Part shown: positions 54,662-63,473 of the stretch, piece by piece | Layout: every line of letters starts with the position of its first letter | Position numbering within the stretch: position 1 is the stretch's first letter | From: Coleofasciculus sp. FACHB-1120 | GTDB taxonomy: Bacteria; Cyanobacteriota; Cyanobacteriia; Cyanobacteriales; FACHB-T130 | NCBI RefSeq assembly: GCF_014698845.1 | Contig: NZ_JACJTV010000028.1 | Location: forward strand, 1 to 64,000 | Direction of reading: 5' to 3' | DNA length: 64,000 bases | Notes under the pieces: model-generated | Database searches by the model: none | Seen by the model: the letters and a program-made list of their open reading frames with translations, nothing else | What the model was told of the DNA's origin: nothing | Program-made: the position numbers and the translations under genes

Positions 54662-54741
54662 TATAAGAACCCCTCCCCGCCGTTGCCTGCGGCTCCGGTT
54701 CCCCTCCCCGTAAACGGGGAGGGGCTGGGGGTGGGGTTCCA
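54662..54741. repeat. G-rich palindromic repeat between bioF and the stress-type gene
   Basis: aacccctccccgccgttgcctgcggctccggttcccctccccgtaaacggggagggg then ctgggggtggggttcc. Two stems (ccctccccg/cggggaggg). It lies between two convergent genes. Confidence 0.75.
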
Positions 54742-54751
54742 GATGCCAAAA

Positions 54752-56170
54752 CTATTGCCGATGGTCAACGATGGTAACGCGATCGCTCACCTGGGTCACT
54801 TTATCCTGAGACTCAATCTCATTCACAGCGGTCAGATTCTCCTGAGGTTCAACGCTACGGTCAGTCGGAGCAGTTCTCGAAGTCGGAGAACGTGGCACAT
54901 CGTAGATAGCCCACTCTTGAATGCCGCGATTGCTCAGAACTGATTCGGCACGTTCGACATCGTCTTCGGTACCATCTACCATAACCAGATAATCACCGCG
55001 AGCCACAAGGTTGTTATAAACTTGCGCTCGATCTTCTGGAATTCCTAAACCTAGCAATGCGCCAATCAAGCCACCTGCGGCTGCGCCGATTCCACTCCCC
55101 GCAAGGGTCGTTGCGATCGCGGTCGCAGTCGCGCCAGCCAACAAAATCGGGCCAACTCCAGGAATCGCCAATACACCCAAACCGACTAATAAGCCAGTCA
55201 GACCGCCTAAAGCACCCCCAGCGATCGCTCCCGTGGTGGCGCTTTCATCAACGTTATTGTCATCAACGCGATCGCTCACTTCGACGCCAGCGATTTGATC
55301 CTGGGTGTCTGCATCTCTGGCGACGACAGAAACTTTACTCATCGGAAAGCCAGAATTATTCAGCTCGTGAAGCGCATCTTCCGTATCCTGACGGCTGAGA
55401 AAGGCACCAACAGCACGCTTGTGTTGGCTGAAATCTCGATCGTTGTCATCTTCCGTGGGGACATAGGCGACGGGAGACATGGCACCCAGCGGATTGAGTC
55501 CCAATGAAGAGGAATAACCCGTCGCCAGGGGATCGAGTCCTAACGGGGAAGGATACGTGCTGCTGATCGGATCGAAGGGGGTTGAGGAAGAAGTGCCATA
55601 ATTGTCAGGAACCGCCGCAACCTCGCTCACATCGTAGACACCCCAATGCTGAATACCCTGTCGGTTCAAAATCAATTCAGCGTGATTAATTTCCTCTTGC
55701 GTACCCTCGACGATGACTAAATAATCTCCTTGGGAGACTCGGTGGTTGTAAACTTTGGCTTGTTCTTCAGGAATTCCTAAACCCATCAGTGCCCCGGCAA
55801 TTCCACCTGTCGCAGCACCAACGGCACCCCCGATTATCGCATCTCCCAGAATAGAAGCGATCGCACCTCCTGCGAGAACCGGACCAAATCCTGGAACTGC
55901 TAACGCACTTAAGGCTCCCAGGATGCCAACCAAGCCGCCGACGGCACCGCCTGCGATCGCACCTGCTGCTGCACCTCCACCGGCTTCATTGCCGCCTCTG
56001 TAAGGGTTGACTTCAACACCAGCTACCTCATCTTGCCGACTGGTATCTCGTGCCACCACAGAAACCGTGTTCATGGCAAAACCAGAATCCCTAAGCTCGT
56101 TGAGCGCATATTCCGCTTGTTCAGGGGTAGAAAATACGCCGACAGCTCGCTTGTTTTGGTCGAGGGTCAT
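54752..56170 (-). CDS. Duplicated YflT-like/Gly-zipper protein
   Basis: A 472-residue protein with a perfect AGGAGG Shine-Dalgarno. It is a tandem fusion of two similar halves (about 1-180 and 240-425). Each half starts with a small alpha/beta domain (RAVGVFSTPEQAEYALNELR and RAVGAFLSRQDTEDALHELN), goes on to long Gly/Ala membrane-like stretches (AGAIAGGAVGGLVGILGALS; GGALGGLTGLLVGLGVLAIP), and closes with GIPEEQAKVYNHRVSQGDYL or GIPEDRAQVYNNLVARGDYL. This resembles YflT-type general-stress proteins with inserted Gly-zipper helices. Stress role inferred only. Confidence 0.8.
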   Translation of the reverse strand: MTLDQNKRAVGVFSTPEQAEYALNELRDSGFAMNTVSVVARDTSRQDEVAGVEVNPYRGGNEAGGGAAAGAIAGGAVGGLVGILGALSALAVPGFGPVLAGGAIASILGDAIIGGAVGAATGGIAGALMGLGIPEEQAKVYNHRVSQGDYLVIVEGTQEEINHAELILNRQGIQHWGVYDVSEVAAVPDNYGTSSSTPFDPISSTYPSPLGLDPLATGYSSSLGLNPLGAMSPVAYVPTEDDNDRDFSQHKRAVGAFLSRQDTEDALHELNNSGFPMSKVSVVARDADTQDQIAGVEVSDRVDDNNVDESATTGAIAGGALGGLTGLLVGLGVLAIPGVGPILLAGATATAIATTLAGSGIGAAAGGLIGALLGLGIPEDRAQVYNNLVARGDYLVMVDGTEDDVERAESVLSNRGIQEWAIYDVPRSPTSRTAPTDRSVEPQENLTAVNEIESQDKVTQVSDRVTIVDHRQ

Positions 56171-56764
56171 TTTTTCCTCCTAGAAGTATGCAATAACTTC
56201 CGTCAGCACAAATTTACAATCAATTTTTTATTTATGCACTTTTATCAGTTTTCTCTTTTTTTCTACACTTTTCATCAGCCTGAAGATGTAAAATTTTTTT
56301 CTCTATCAATAGATGAGTAAAAGATATGCTTCTGTCAGAACCCAATGCATTTTCCGCATCAGTTTTTTTGATAAAAAACTCTTTTCTGTTTTTGCTCATT
56401 TTTTCGCCTCCCCCTATTTCTTGCCCTTAGGATGAGTGGAAAGACCCTTATACTTTGGCTTATCCAGTAAAACTAACCCTTAAAACTGCTTCTATTTCTG
56501 GGAAGGGAAAAAACTTATGTTTTCCAAGGAGAGGAATCGCCAAGAGATTAACCGACATTTATCCAGGGGAACCGGCTCCTAGAGCATAAATGGGAAGATC
56601 CTGCCCCGATGACCCAGAGAACTTTTTCCGAACAAAGCGCGGGAATTGCCACTCATTCGTTCGGTTATACCACCACCGATAGAGGGCAACTATCGGTACG
56701 CTCATAATCAGAAGTAATTTAAAGACGCACCGCCAATTGATTGCCGTTAAAGGGGTGGATCTTT
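56171..56764. other. Intergenic region upstream of the kinase gene
   Basis: About 590 bases, AT-rich at 56200-56420. It holds the promoter of the duplicated stress-type gene and of the kinase. A 76-codon minus-strand frame at 56559-56789 overlaps the kinase start and has one hydrophobic stretch; not called for lack of support. Confidence 0.4.
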
Positions 56765-58369
56765 GTGCAAAAAAAGTGGTTACTGCCAAGCATCAGTGAA
56801 ATATTAGCCCAGAGCGAACAGGCTGGGGCAAGTCCTGTTGTGCCTTCTATCGATCAGACAGCAGAAAAGCAGACAGCAGAAAAAGCGAATGGATTGCGCC
56901 CTGTCAGTCGGACAGGGCGAGAGTACGCTCGTGCGTCGCGGGAGTGGTGTGGAGCGATCGCTGCTTTGGAACAGTTGCTGCTGCAAGTTCTAGAACCTGC
57001 CACTGATTCTCCTCAAACCTTGGGCCTAGTTTTAGCGGGTCCCGTGCCGGTTCTGTGCCACCCAGCGATAATGGCTCGCGTACACACCGGGATTTTTACA
57101 GCAGAGCGATTTAATCCTCTGGCATTAATGCCGTTTCTGCTGCCTCCAGCCACAACTCAGCCGAAGGAAAACGAACCTCAATCGACTTCTAACTACCCGT
57201 TAATCCCTGCCGATCCCTTAACAACCGAACAGTTTTGTGTGGTTTTCACACCACGGTTCAGCTTAGTGATGGTCGTTGGAGAAGATATTACAGGTGTCCC
57301 AGCTTTCCAATATTCTTTTGATCCGGAAGTCGTAACCCAAGCGTGGCAAAGTTTGCGATCGCGCTTGTTACTGACTAGCCTTCATCTCGTGGGTCAGTTA
57401 GAAACTTTAGTTGAACGCTTTGCACCCCAAGCGCCTGATTACCGAACGGTTATGCAGTTTAGCCGCTTGTTGTTGAAACATTTGCCCGAAGAAGTCAGAG
57501 GTGAACATCGGAAAGATGCCGATGTACCTCGTCTTGGGTGTGGGCAAGAAGCAAAAGGTAAAGAACTAGAAAATAATTCTGAACTGCCCATTTTGAATTC
57601 TAAATTAATTGAAAATTCAAAACTGAAAATTCAAAATTCTAATGATGTCGAATTACTCCAAGCTTTTGCCCACGAAGTCCGGACGCCGCTGAGTACCATT
57701 CGCACCTTAACGCGGCTGTTGCTCAAGCGCCGTAAGGAATTAGCACCAGATATCATCAGGCGTTTGGAAGTGATCGATCACGAGTGTACCGAGCAAATCG
57801 ACCGCATGGAGTTGTTTTTCCGAGCGGTGGAATTAGAAACAGAACCGATTAAGCGATCGCCCGTTCACCTGACGGCGATGTCGGTGGCGCAGGTCTTCCA
57901 AAACAGCATTCCTCGTTGGCAAAAACAAGCAAATCGTCGCAACTTAACCTTAGAGGTGGTATTACCGCAAAAGCTCCCCGCTGTTGTTAGTAATCCCGCC
58001 ATGCTCGATCAGGTACTGACTGGGTTAATTGAAAACTTCACCCGCAGTATCCCCGCAGGCGGTCATATTCAGGTAGAGGTGACACCCGCCGGAGACCAGC
58101 TAAAGTTGCAACTCCAGTCTCAAAACCAACCTGACGAAAGCGGCAACTCTCTAGCAGCAGACAACAACCCACCAACGCGCAAGTCAATTGGTCAGCTATT
58201 GATGTTCCAGCCAGAAACCGGATGTTTGAGCCTCAATCTCAATGTCACCAAAAATCTCTTCCAAGCGTTAGGAGGAAAACTGATTGTGCGCCAAAGACCC
58301 CAGCAAGGTGAGGTCATGACGATTTTCCTACCGTTAGATGTGGATGGTTCCGGCATTTGGAATGCTTGA
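56765..58369 (+). CDS. Sensor histidine kinase with a degenerate ATP-binding region
   Basis: A 534-residue protein. I favour GTG 56765 because AGGGGTGG lies upstream; TTG 56741 is the other choice. Residues 1-220 form a cyanobacterial sensor region without membrane helices (LGLVLAGPVPVLCHPAIMAR, TEQFCVVFTPRFSLVMVVGE). The H-box is LQAFAHEVRTPLSTIRTL. The ATPase domain keeps an N-box-like stretch (LTGLIENFTRSIP) but the G1 DxGxG motif is not evident in QLQSQNQPDES. So kinase activity may be weak or lost. The linker at 57585-57641 looks like an inserted repeat. Confidence 0.8.
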   Translation: MQKKWLLPSISEILAQSEQAGASPVVPSIDQTAEKQTAEKANGLRPVSRTGREYARASREWCGAIAALEQLLLQVLEPATDSPQTLGLVLAGPVPVLCHPAIMARVHTGIFTAERFNPLALMPFLLPPATTQPKENEPQSTSNYPLIPADPLTTEQFCVVFTPRFSLVMVVGEDITGVPAFQYSFDPEVVTQAWQSLRSRLLLTSLHLVGQLETLVERFAPQAPDYRTVMQFSRLLLKHLPEEVRGEHRKDADVPRLGCGQEAKGKELENNSELPILNSKLIENSKLKIQNSNDVELLQAFAHEVRTPLSTIRTLTRLLLKRRKELAPDIIRRLEVIDHECTEQIDRMELFFRAVELETEPIKRSPVHLTAMSVAQVFQNSIPRWQKQANRRNLTLEVVLPQKLPAVVSNPAMLDQVLTGLIENFTRSIPAGGHIQVEVTPAGDQLKLQLQSQNQPDESGNSLAADNNPPTRKSIGQLLMFQPETGCLSLNLNVTKNLFQALGGKLIVRQRPQQGEVMTIFLPLDVDGSGIWNA

Positions 58370-58526
58370 TGGGTAATCACGGGATAGCGATCGCTATCCC
58401 GCCACCAATGCGAGTCTTACGTCTAGCATCCGATCTTCGTTACAGCCGCGATCGCTGGACAGTCTCTTTGTGTCTGGGCTATGACAGTGTAGCTAATGCC
58501 GCACATCTACACCTGTTGCTCCAGCC

Positions 58527-61148
58527 ATGCGACTCCCAAAAATCGGACTGACCTTATTCGCCATGCTTCTTGCCAATGCTGCCGCGCCGGTTGCTGCCAA
58601 TTTTCCAGCAACTTCAGCACCCAAAGCGTTGGCTCAAACTCCAGATGCCCGGAAAGCGGAAGCAGCGAGACTGGATGAGCAAGCATTTGACCAGTTTCTT
58701 GCCAATCAACATGAAGCGGCATTACAGTCTTGGCAACAGGCACTCTTGATCTACCAGGAACTCAAAGACCGCCGAGGCGAGGAGTTGGTGCTAGAAAAGA
58801 TCGACATGGTTTATGAGACTCAAGCAGACCGCTTACGCAAACAAGGAGCTGGGCAGTACTTTACCAGCCAATGGGAAGCGGCATTACAGTCTTTGGAACA
58901 GTCACTCTTAATCTACCGGGACATCAAAAACCGAAAAGGCGAGGCATTGGCGCTAGGAGCGATAGGACTGGTTTATGACTCTCTAGGTGACTATGCCAAA
59001 GCGATTGATTACACTCAGCAGCAGTTGGCGATCGCGAGAGAAATAGAAGACCCTCTCAATGAGAGGGCGGCATTGGCTAATCTGGGAGGGATTTACCTTA
59101 ACTTGGAAAACTACCCTAGGGGGATTGAGTATTCTCAGCAGGTATTAGCGCTCGTCGCAGCAGAGGGATTTCCAGATCCACAAGCTGAGGGGAAAGCAGT
59201 AGCCAATCTAGGAGCAGCTTACGTTTCTCTGGGAGACTATGCCAAGGCGATTGGCTACCTTCAGCAGCAGTTAGCCAACGCACGGGAAATAGAAGACCGA
59301 CGAAGCGAGGGGGCGGCACTGGGCAATTTGGGAGTCGCTTACAGTAACCTTGGAGACTATGCTAAAGCGATTGAATCCTCTCAGCAGCAGTTAGCGATTG
59401 TCCGGGAAATAAAAAATCGACGAAGTGAGGGGTTGGCACTGGCTAATCTGGCAACAGCTTATATTTTTTTAGATGACTATCCCAAGGCGATTGATTATAG
59501 TCAGCAGAGTTTGGCGATCGCAAGAGAAATCAAAGATCGACGCAATGAAGGAGCTTTACTAGGTAATCTGGGAGTGGCTTACCGTCGCCTTGGGGACTAT
59601 GTTAAAGCGCTTGAATCCTCTCAGCAACAGTTAGCGATCGCACAAGAAATTCAAAACCGTGAAAGCGAAGGGATAGCTCTGCAAAATATGGGTTTTACTC
59701 TCTACAAACAGGGCAATTTCGTAACCGCAGAGCCAATTTTAATGGATGGAATTAAGGTTCTGGAATCTATCCGAGCGGGCTTAGGCAGTAACGATGCGAA
59801 TAAGGTGTCAATCTTTGAAAGGCAAATTGGCACGTACCAGATATTACAAAAAGTCCTCATTGCCCAGAATAAAACTGAGCCAGCACTAGAAATTGCGGAG
59901 CGGGGGAGGGCACGGGCCTTTGTGGAATTACTCGCTGATAGGTTGCAGGATGACAGGTTACAGGTTGAAGGTTCAGCTCAACCTTCTAACCTTCAACCTC
60001 CTACCATTGAGCAAATTAAACAAATTGCTAAAGCGCAAACCTCGACACTCGTTCAATATTCGATTATTTACGACACATTCAACGTTCAAGGTAAACAACA
60101 AGCTCAAGAATCAGAACTTTATATTTGGGTCATCAAGCCTACAGGTGAAGTAACGTTTCGCAGGGCTGATCTGAAACCTCTGTGGCAAAAACAAAACATT
60201 TCTCTAGAAGAACTTGTTACTAGCAGCCGTGATTCCATCGGCGTTAGAGGTCGTGGCCTTGCCGTTACCTCTAAAGTGGATAAAACCAGCACTAATAAAC
60301 GATTACAGCAACTCCATCAACTACTGATTCAACCGATTGCTGACCGATTGCCAAAAGACCCCAACGACCGAATTATTTTCATCCCTCAAAGTGAACTGTT
60401 CCTAGTTCCCTTCCCAGCACTGCAAGATGCCAGTGGCAAATACCTCATTGAGCAACACTCTATCGTGACAGCACCCGCAATTCAGGTTCTGGAGCTAACC
60501 CGCAAGCAACGGCAACGTGTATCGGGAAAGGAAGTGCTAGTGGTAGGCAATCCTACAATGCCTAAAGTTGCTCCTAAAATGGGGGAGAAACCGGAGCCGT
60601 TATCTCAGCTACCGGGTGCGGAACAGGAAGCAAAAGCGATCGCTTCTCTCCTCAAAACAAAACCTCTGATTGGCAAGCAAGCCACCAAAATAGCGATCGC
60701 GCAACAGATGCCCAAAGCGAAGATTATTCATCTGGCGACACATGGATTGCTGGATGATTTCAAAGGTTTGGGTGTACCAGGTGCGATCGCTCTCGCTCCA
60801 TCTGAGCAGGATACTGGCTTACTCACCGCTAGCGAAATTCTAGACATGAAACTGAATGCTGAGCTAGTTGTACTGAGTGCTTGCGACACTGGCAGAGGCA
60901 AAATTACCGGCGATGGCGTTATCGGGCTATCTCGCAGCTTAATTACTGCGGGCATACCCAGTGTAATTGTGTCCCTCTGGTCGGTGCCAGACGCCCCTAC
61001 AGCATCCTTAATGACCGAATTTTATCAAAACCTGCAAAAGGATTCCGACAAAGCGCAAGCGATGCGTCAGGCGATGTTGACAACAATGAAGCAACACCCC
61101 GATCCGAAGGACTGGGCGGCTTTTACGCTTATTGGAGAAGCACAATAA
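58527..61148 (+). CDS. Exported TPR-CHAT protein
   Basis: An 873-residue protein with a signal peptide (GLTLFAMLLANAAAPVAANF, residues 7-26). Residues 45-400 carry about nine TPR units of 40 residues (GDYAKAIDYTQQQLAIAREI and close copies), typical of Kinesin-light-chain-like TPRs. The C-terminal CHAT domain (about 590-873) is a caspase-like protease fold: His in KIIHLATHGLL and Cys in VVLSACDTGRG, then GVIGLSRSLITAGIPSVIVS. Being exported separates it from CHAT proteases of cytoplasmic defence (Craspase). Substrate unknown. A low-complexity inverted repeat lies in the linker at 59962-59999. Confidence 0.92.
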   Translation: MRLPKIGLTLFAMLLANAAAPVAANFPATSAPKALAQTPDARKAEAARLDEQAFDQFLANQHEAALQSWQQALLIYQELKDRRGEELVLEKIDMVYETQADRLRKQGAGQYFTSQWEAALQSLEQSLLIYRDIKNRKGEALALGAIGLVYDSLGDYAKAIDYTQQQLAIAREIEDPLNERAALANLGGIYLNLENYPRGIEYSQQVLALVAAEGFPDPQAEGKAVANLGAAYVSLGDYAKAIGYLQQQLANAREIEDRRSEGAALGNLGVAYSNLGDYAKAIESSQQQLAIVREIKNRRSEGLALANLATAYIFLDDYPKAIDYSQQSLAIAREIKDRRNEGALLGNLGVAYRRLGDYVKALESSQQQLAIAQEIQNRESEGIALQNMGFTLYKQGNFVTAEPILMDGIKVLESIRAGLGSNDANKVSIFERQIGTYQILQKVLIAQNKTEPALEIAERGRARAFVELLADRLQDDRLQVEGSAQPSNLQPPTIEQIKQIAKAQTSTLVQYSIIYDTFNVQGKQQAQESELYIWVIKPTGEVTFRRADLKPLWQKQNISLEELVTSSRDSIGVRGRGLAVTSKVDKTSTNKRLQQLHQLLIQPIADRLPKDPNDRIIFIPQSELFLVPFPALQDASGKYLIEQHSIVTAPAIQVLELTRKQRQRVSGKEVLVVGNPTMPKVAPKMGEKPEPLSQLPGAEQEAKAIASLLKTKPLIGKQATKIAIAQQMPKAKIIHLATHGLLDDFKGLGVPGAIALAPSEQDTGLLTASEILDMKLNAELVVLSACDTGRGKITGDGVIGLSRSLITAGIPSVIVSLWSVPDAPTASLMTEFYQNLQKDSDKAQAMRQAMLTTMKQHPDPKDWAAFTLIGEAQ

Positions 61149-61199
61149 TTAAAACTAAAACATAGAAACTCTTCTGTTTTTAATTCTTTCGCCCGTTGG

Positions 61200-63473
61200 C
61201 TAAGCTCCGTGTAGCTGTTGCTCTTCACTTCGCTCAATTGTAGGCTTTAGGCGACGGGGTGAATACACAGATTCAGTATGAGTTGCCTGTCGAATTGGAA
61301 TTTGAATTACAAACTCAGATCCCTCGCCGGGTGCGGAAACACACTTAAGCTGACCACCATGTTTTTCTACGATCTGATAGCAAATTGATAATCCTAAGCC
61401 GGTACCTTTACCCACAGGTTTTGTTGTGAAGAAAGGGTCAAACATTTGACACCGTACCGCTTCCGTCATCCCAATTCCGTTGTCTTCAATCCGGATCGCC
61501 ACCTGATTTTTGCCTACTAATTCGGTGCGAATCCAAATAGTTGGGGGTTGGTAATTGATATTTTCTTCCCCATGAGCTTTTACCCACGCTTCTTTAGCGA
61601 AGACTTCTTCAAGGGCATCAATGGCATTACTGATAATATTCATAAACACCTGGTTAATCTGCCCTCCCAAACACTCCACAGCAGGGAGATTGCCATATTC
61701 TTTAATAACTTGAATCCCAGAGCGTCCCGCTTTTGCTTCTAGTTGATTTTGTAATATCAGAAGAGTGCTATTTATCCCGTCGTGGATGTTCACAAATTTC
61801 TGTTGCGCTTCATCCAATCGGGAAAAGTTTCGCAAAGACAAGACCAAATCCCGGATGCGGTTAGCTCCTACCTTCATCGAGCCTAAAAGTTTCGGGAGAT
61901 CCGTCTTCAAAAAATCCAGGTCAATTGCCTCGATTTCTATTTGAATTTCGGGTACTGGCTGAGGATGATGCTTGATATAAAGTTGTAGCAGATTCAGCAA
62001 ATCTTGGACATATTGACCGGCATAGCTGAGATTGCCATAAATAAAATTAATCGGATTGTTGATTTCGTGGGCAATACCGGCAACCAGTTGCCCCAAACTG
62101 GACATTTTTTCGGTTTGAATTAGCTGAGCCTGGGTTTTTTGCAGTTGGTGTAAAGTTTGTTCCAGATGCTCGGCTTGTTTTTGGAGAGATGAGATCAATC
62201 TTGTCTTTTGCGCCTCAGATTTCCGCAACGCCGTCTCTACTGCGACACGCTCAATAATGTCCTTTTTGAGAAGCGCATTCGCTTGAGCCAATTCCGCCGT
62301 TTGTTCTTCTACTTGTTTTTTTAAGTTATCGTGCGCTTGCCGCAATGCCTTTTCAGCTCGTTTCCGCTCAGCAATCTCACAACGCAATCGCTCGTTGCTG
62401 TTTTCTAATGCTTTGGTACGCTCTTCTACTGCCTGCTGCAATACCTCAATGACATTGTACATATCCGCTGGATTCAGCACTTGTAGCAGGCTGGTTTGGG
62501 AGACAATGCCGAGTAATTCACCCTGATTGCTAGCAACCACCAGACGCCGCACGCGCCGCCGTTGCATTTCTTGATGAGCAACCCATAGGGAATCTGAGGG
62601 TTGCAGGCAAAATAACGGTGTACTCATTACGTCTATTGCCTGCAATTTCGCCAAGTCCAATTCCATCGCCTGAAACTGCACCACATCTCGCTCAGTGACA
62701 ATCCCTACCGGAACTGGAAATTGGGAATTAAGCGTCTTTATTTCCTTATTCTCAATCCTGTTCTCCCTCTGTTCTGTGATGACTACACAGCTGACTAGCT
62801 GACTTGCCATGATTTGGGCTAAATCGAGAACAGAAGCCGTTACAGGCGCATGAACGACTTGGGATGTCATCACATCCGCAACGTATCGCAATCGCGTTAG
62901 AAGATTAACGGGTTGCAGCGCTTTGCGAATACTATCGTGCGTGACAATTCCGACTACCCCTGCATTATCGTCAATGATTGGCAGATGGCGAATTCGGTGC
63001 TGACGAAATAGGGAAAGGGCAGTGAAAACATCGTGAGCATCCGATTGCCTGAGGGTAATGGCTGGTTGCGTGATGACATCGGCAATTTTGACGTTGATTA
63101 GGGAAGCTCTGGCGGCAGTTAGTCTAACGATATCGCGCTCTGTAAAGACTCCCACGAGCTGCGATCCCTGCATTACCAAGACACAATGACCTGCGGCATC
63201 GGCGGTGTCAAAATCGCTCTCCTCTTGTGACAACCAACAGGATGCAGGGTGCGGCAATGCGGCATTCATTCCCTCGCCAGCCTTCTGGCTTGCATCTTCT
63301 GAAGCTGCACTGGTGTCTCCTTGTGTCCTGCTGGACAACTCACAACTACTCCGTAACTGGCTCATTAGCGCCAGGACATCAAGGAGGGGTGTGTCAGGTG
63401 CTACAGTCAGAGGCTGACGATCAATGGCAGGATCTAGAGATAAGCAAGGAAGCGGCAGAGCGTTGGGCTGCAT
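61200..63473 (-). CDS. Histidine kinase with four CBS domains
   Basis: A 757-residue soluble kinase from ATG 63473. The N-terminal half (about 15-350) has four CBS motifs in two Bateman pairs: VLALMSQLRSS with GVFTERDIVRLTAAR, VKIADVITQPAITLRQSD with HLPIIDDNAGVVGIVTHDSI, DVMTSQVVHAPVTAS with GIVTERDVVQF, and DVMSTPLFCLQPSD with LLGIVSQTSLLQVL. A long coiled coil follows, then the H-box VAGIAHEINNPINFIYGNL and the ATPase (NQVFMNIISNAIDAL, RIEDNGIGMTE, GKGTGLGLSI). CBS pairs bind adenyl nucleotides, so it may sense energy state. The third CBS is broken by a repeat-like insert at about 62708-62781. Confidence 0.92.
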   Translation of the reverse strand: MQPNALPLPCLSLDPAIDRQPLTVAPDTPLLDVLALMSQLRSSCELSSRTQGDTSAASEDASQKAGEGMNAALPHPASCWLSQEESDFDTADAAGHCVLVMQGSQLVGVFTERDIVRLTAARASLINVKIADVITQPAITLRQSDAHDVFTALSLFRQHRIRHLPIIDDNAGVVGIVTHDSIRKALQPVNLLTRLRYVADVMTSQVVHAPVTASVLDLAQIMASQLVSCVVITEQRENRIENKEIKTLNSQFPVPVGIVTERDVVQFQAMELDLAKLQAIDVMSTPLFCLQPSDSLWVAHQEMQRRRVRRLVVASNQGELLGIVSQTSLLQVLNPADMYNVIEVLQQAVEERTKALENSNERLRCEIAERKRAEKALRQAHDNLKKQVEEQTAELAQANALLKKDIIERVAVETALRKSEAQKTRLISSLQKQAEHLEQTLHQLQKTQAQLIQTEKMSSLGQLVAGIAHEINNPINFIYGNLSYAGQYVQDLLNLLQLYIKHHPQPVPEIQIEIEAIDLDFLKTDLPKLLGSMKVGANRIRDLVLSLRNFSRLDEAQQKFVNIHDGINSTLLILQNQLEAKAGRSGIQVIKEYGNLPAVECLGGQINQVFMNIISNAIDALEEVFAKEAWVKAHGEENINYQPPTIWIRTELVGKNQVAIRIEDNGIGMTEAVRCQMFDPFFTTKPVGKGTGLGLSICYQIVEKHGGQLKCVSAPGEGSEFVIQIPIRQATHTESVYSPRRLKPTIERSEEQQLHGA

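Noticed and set aside
56559-56789. 76-codon minus-strand frame with one hydrophobic stretch
   Set aside because: Overlaps the kinase start, no ribosome site and no family seen.
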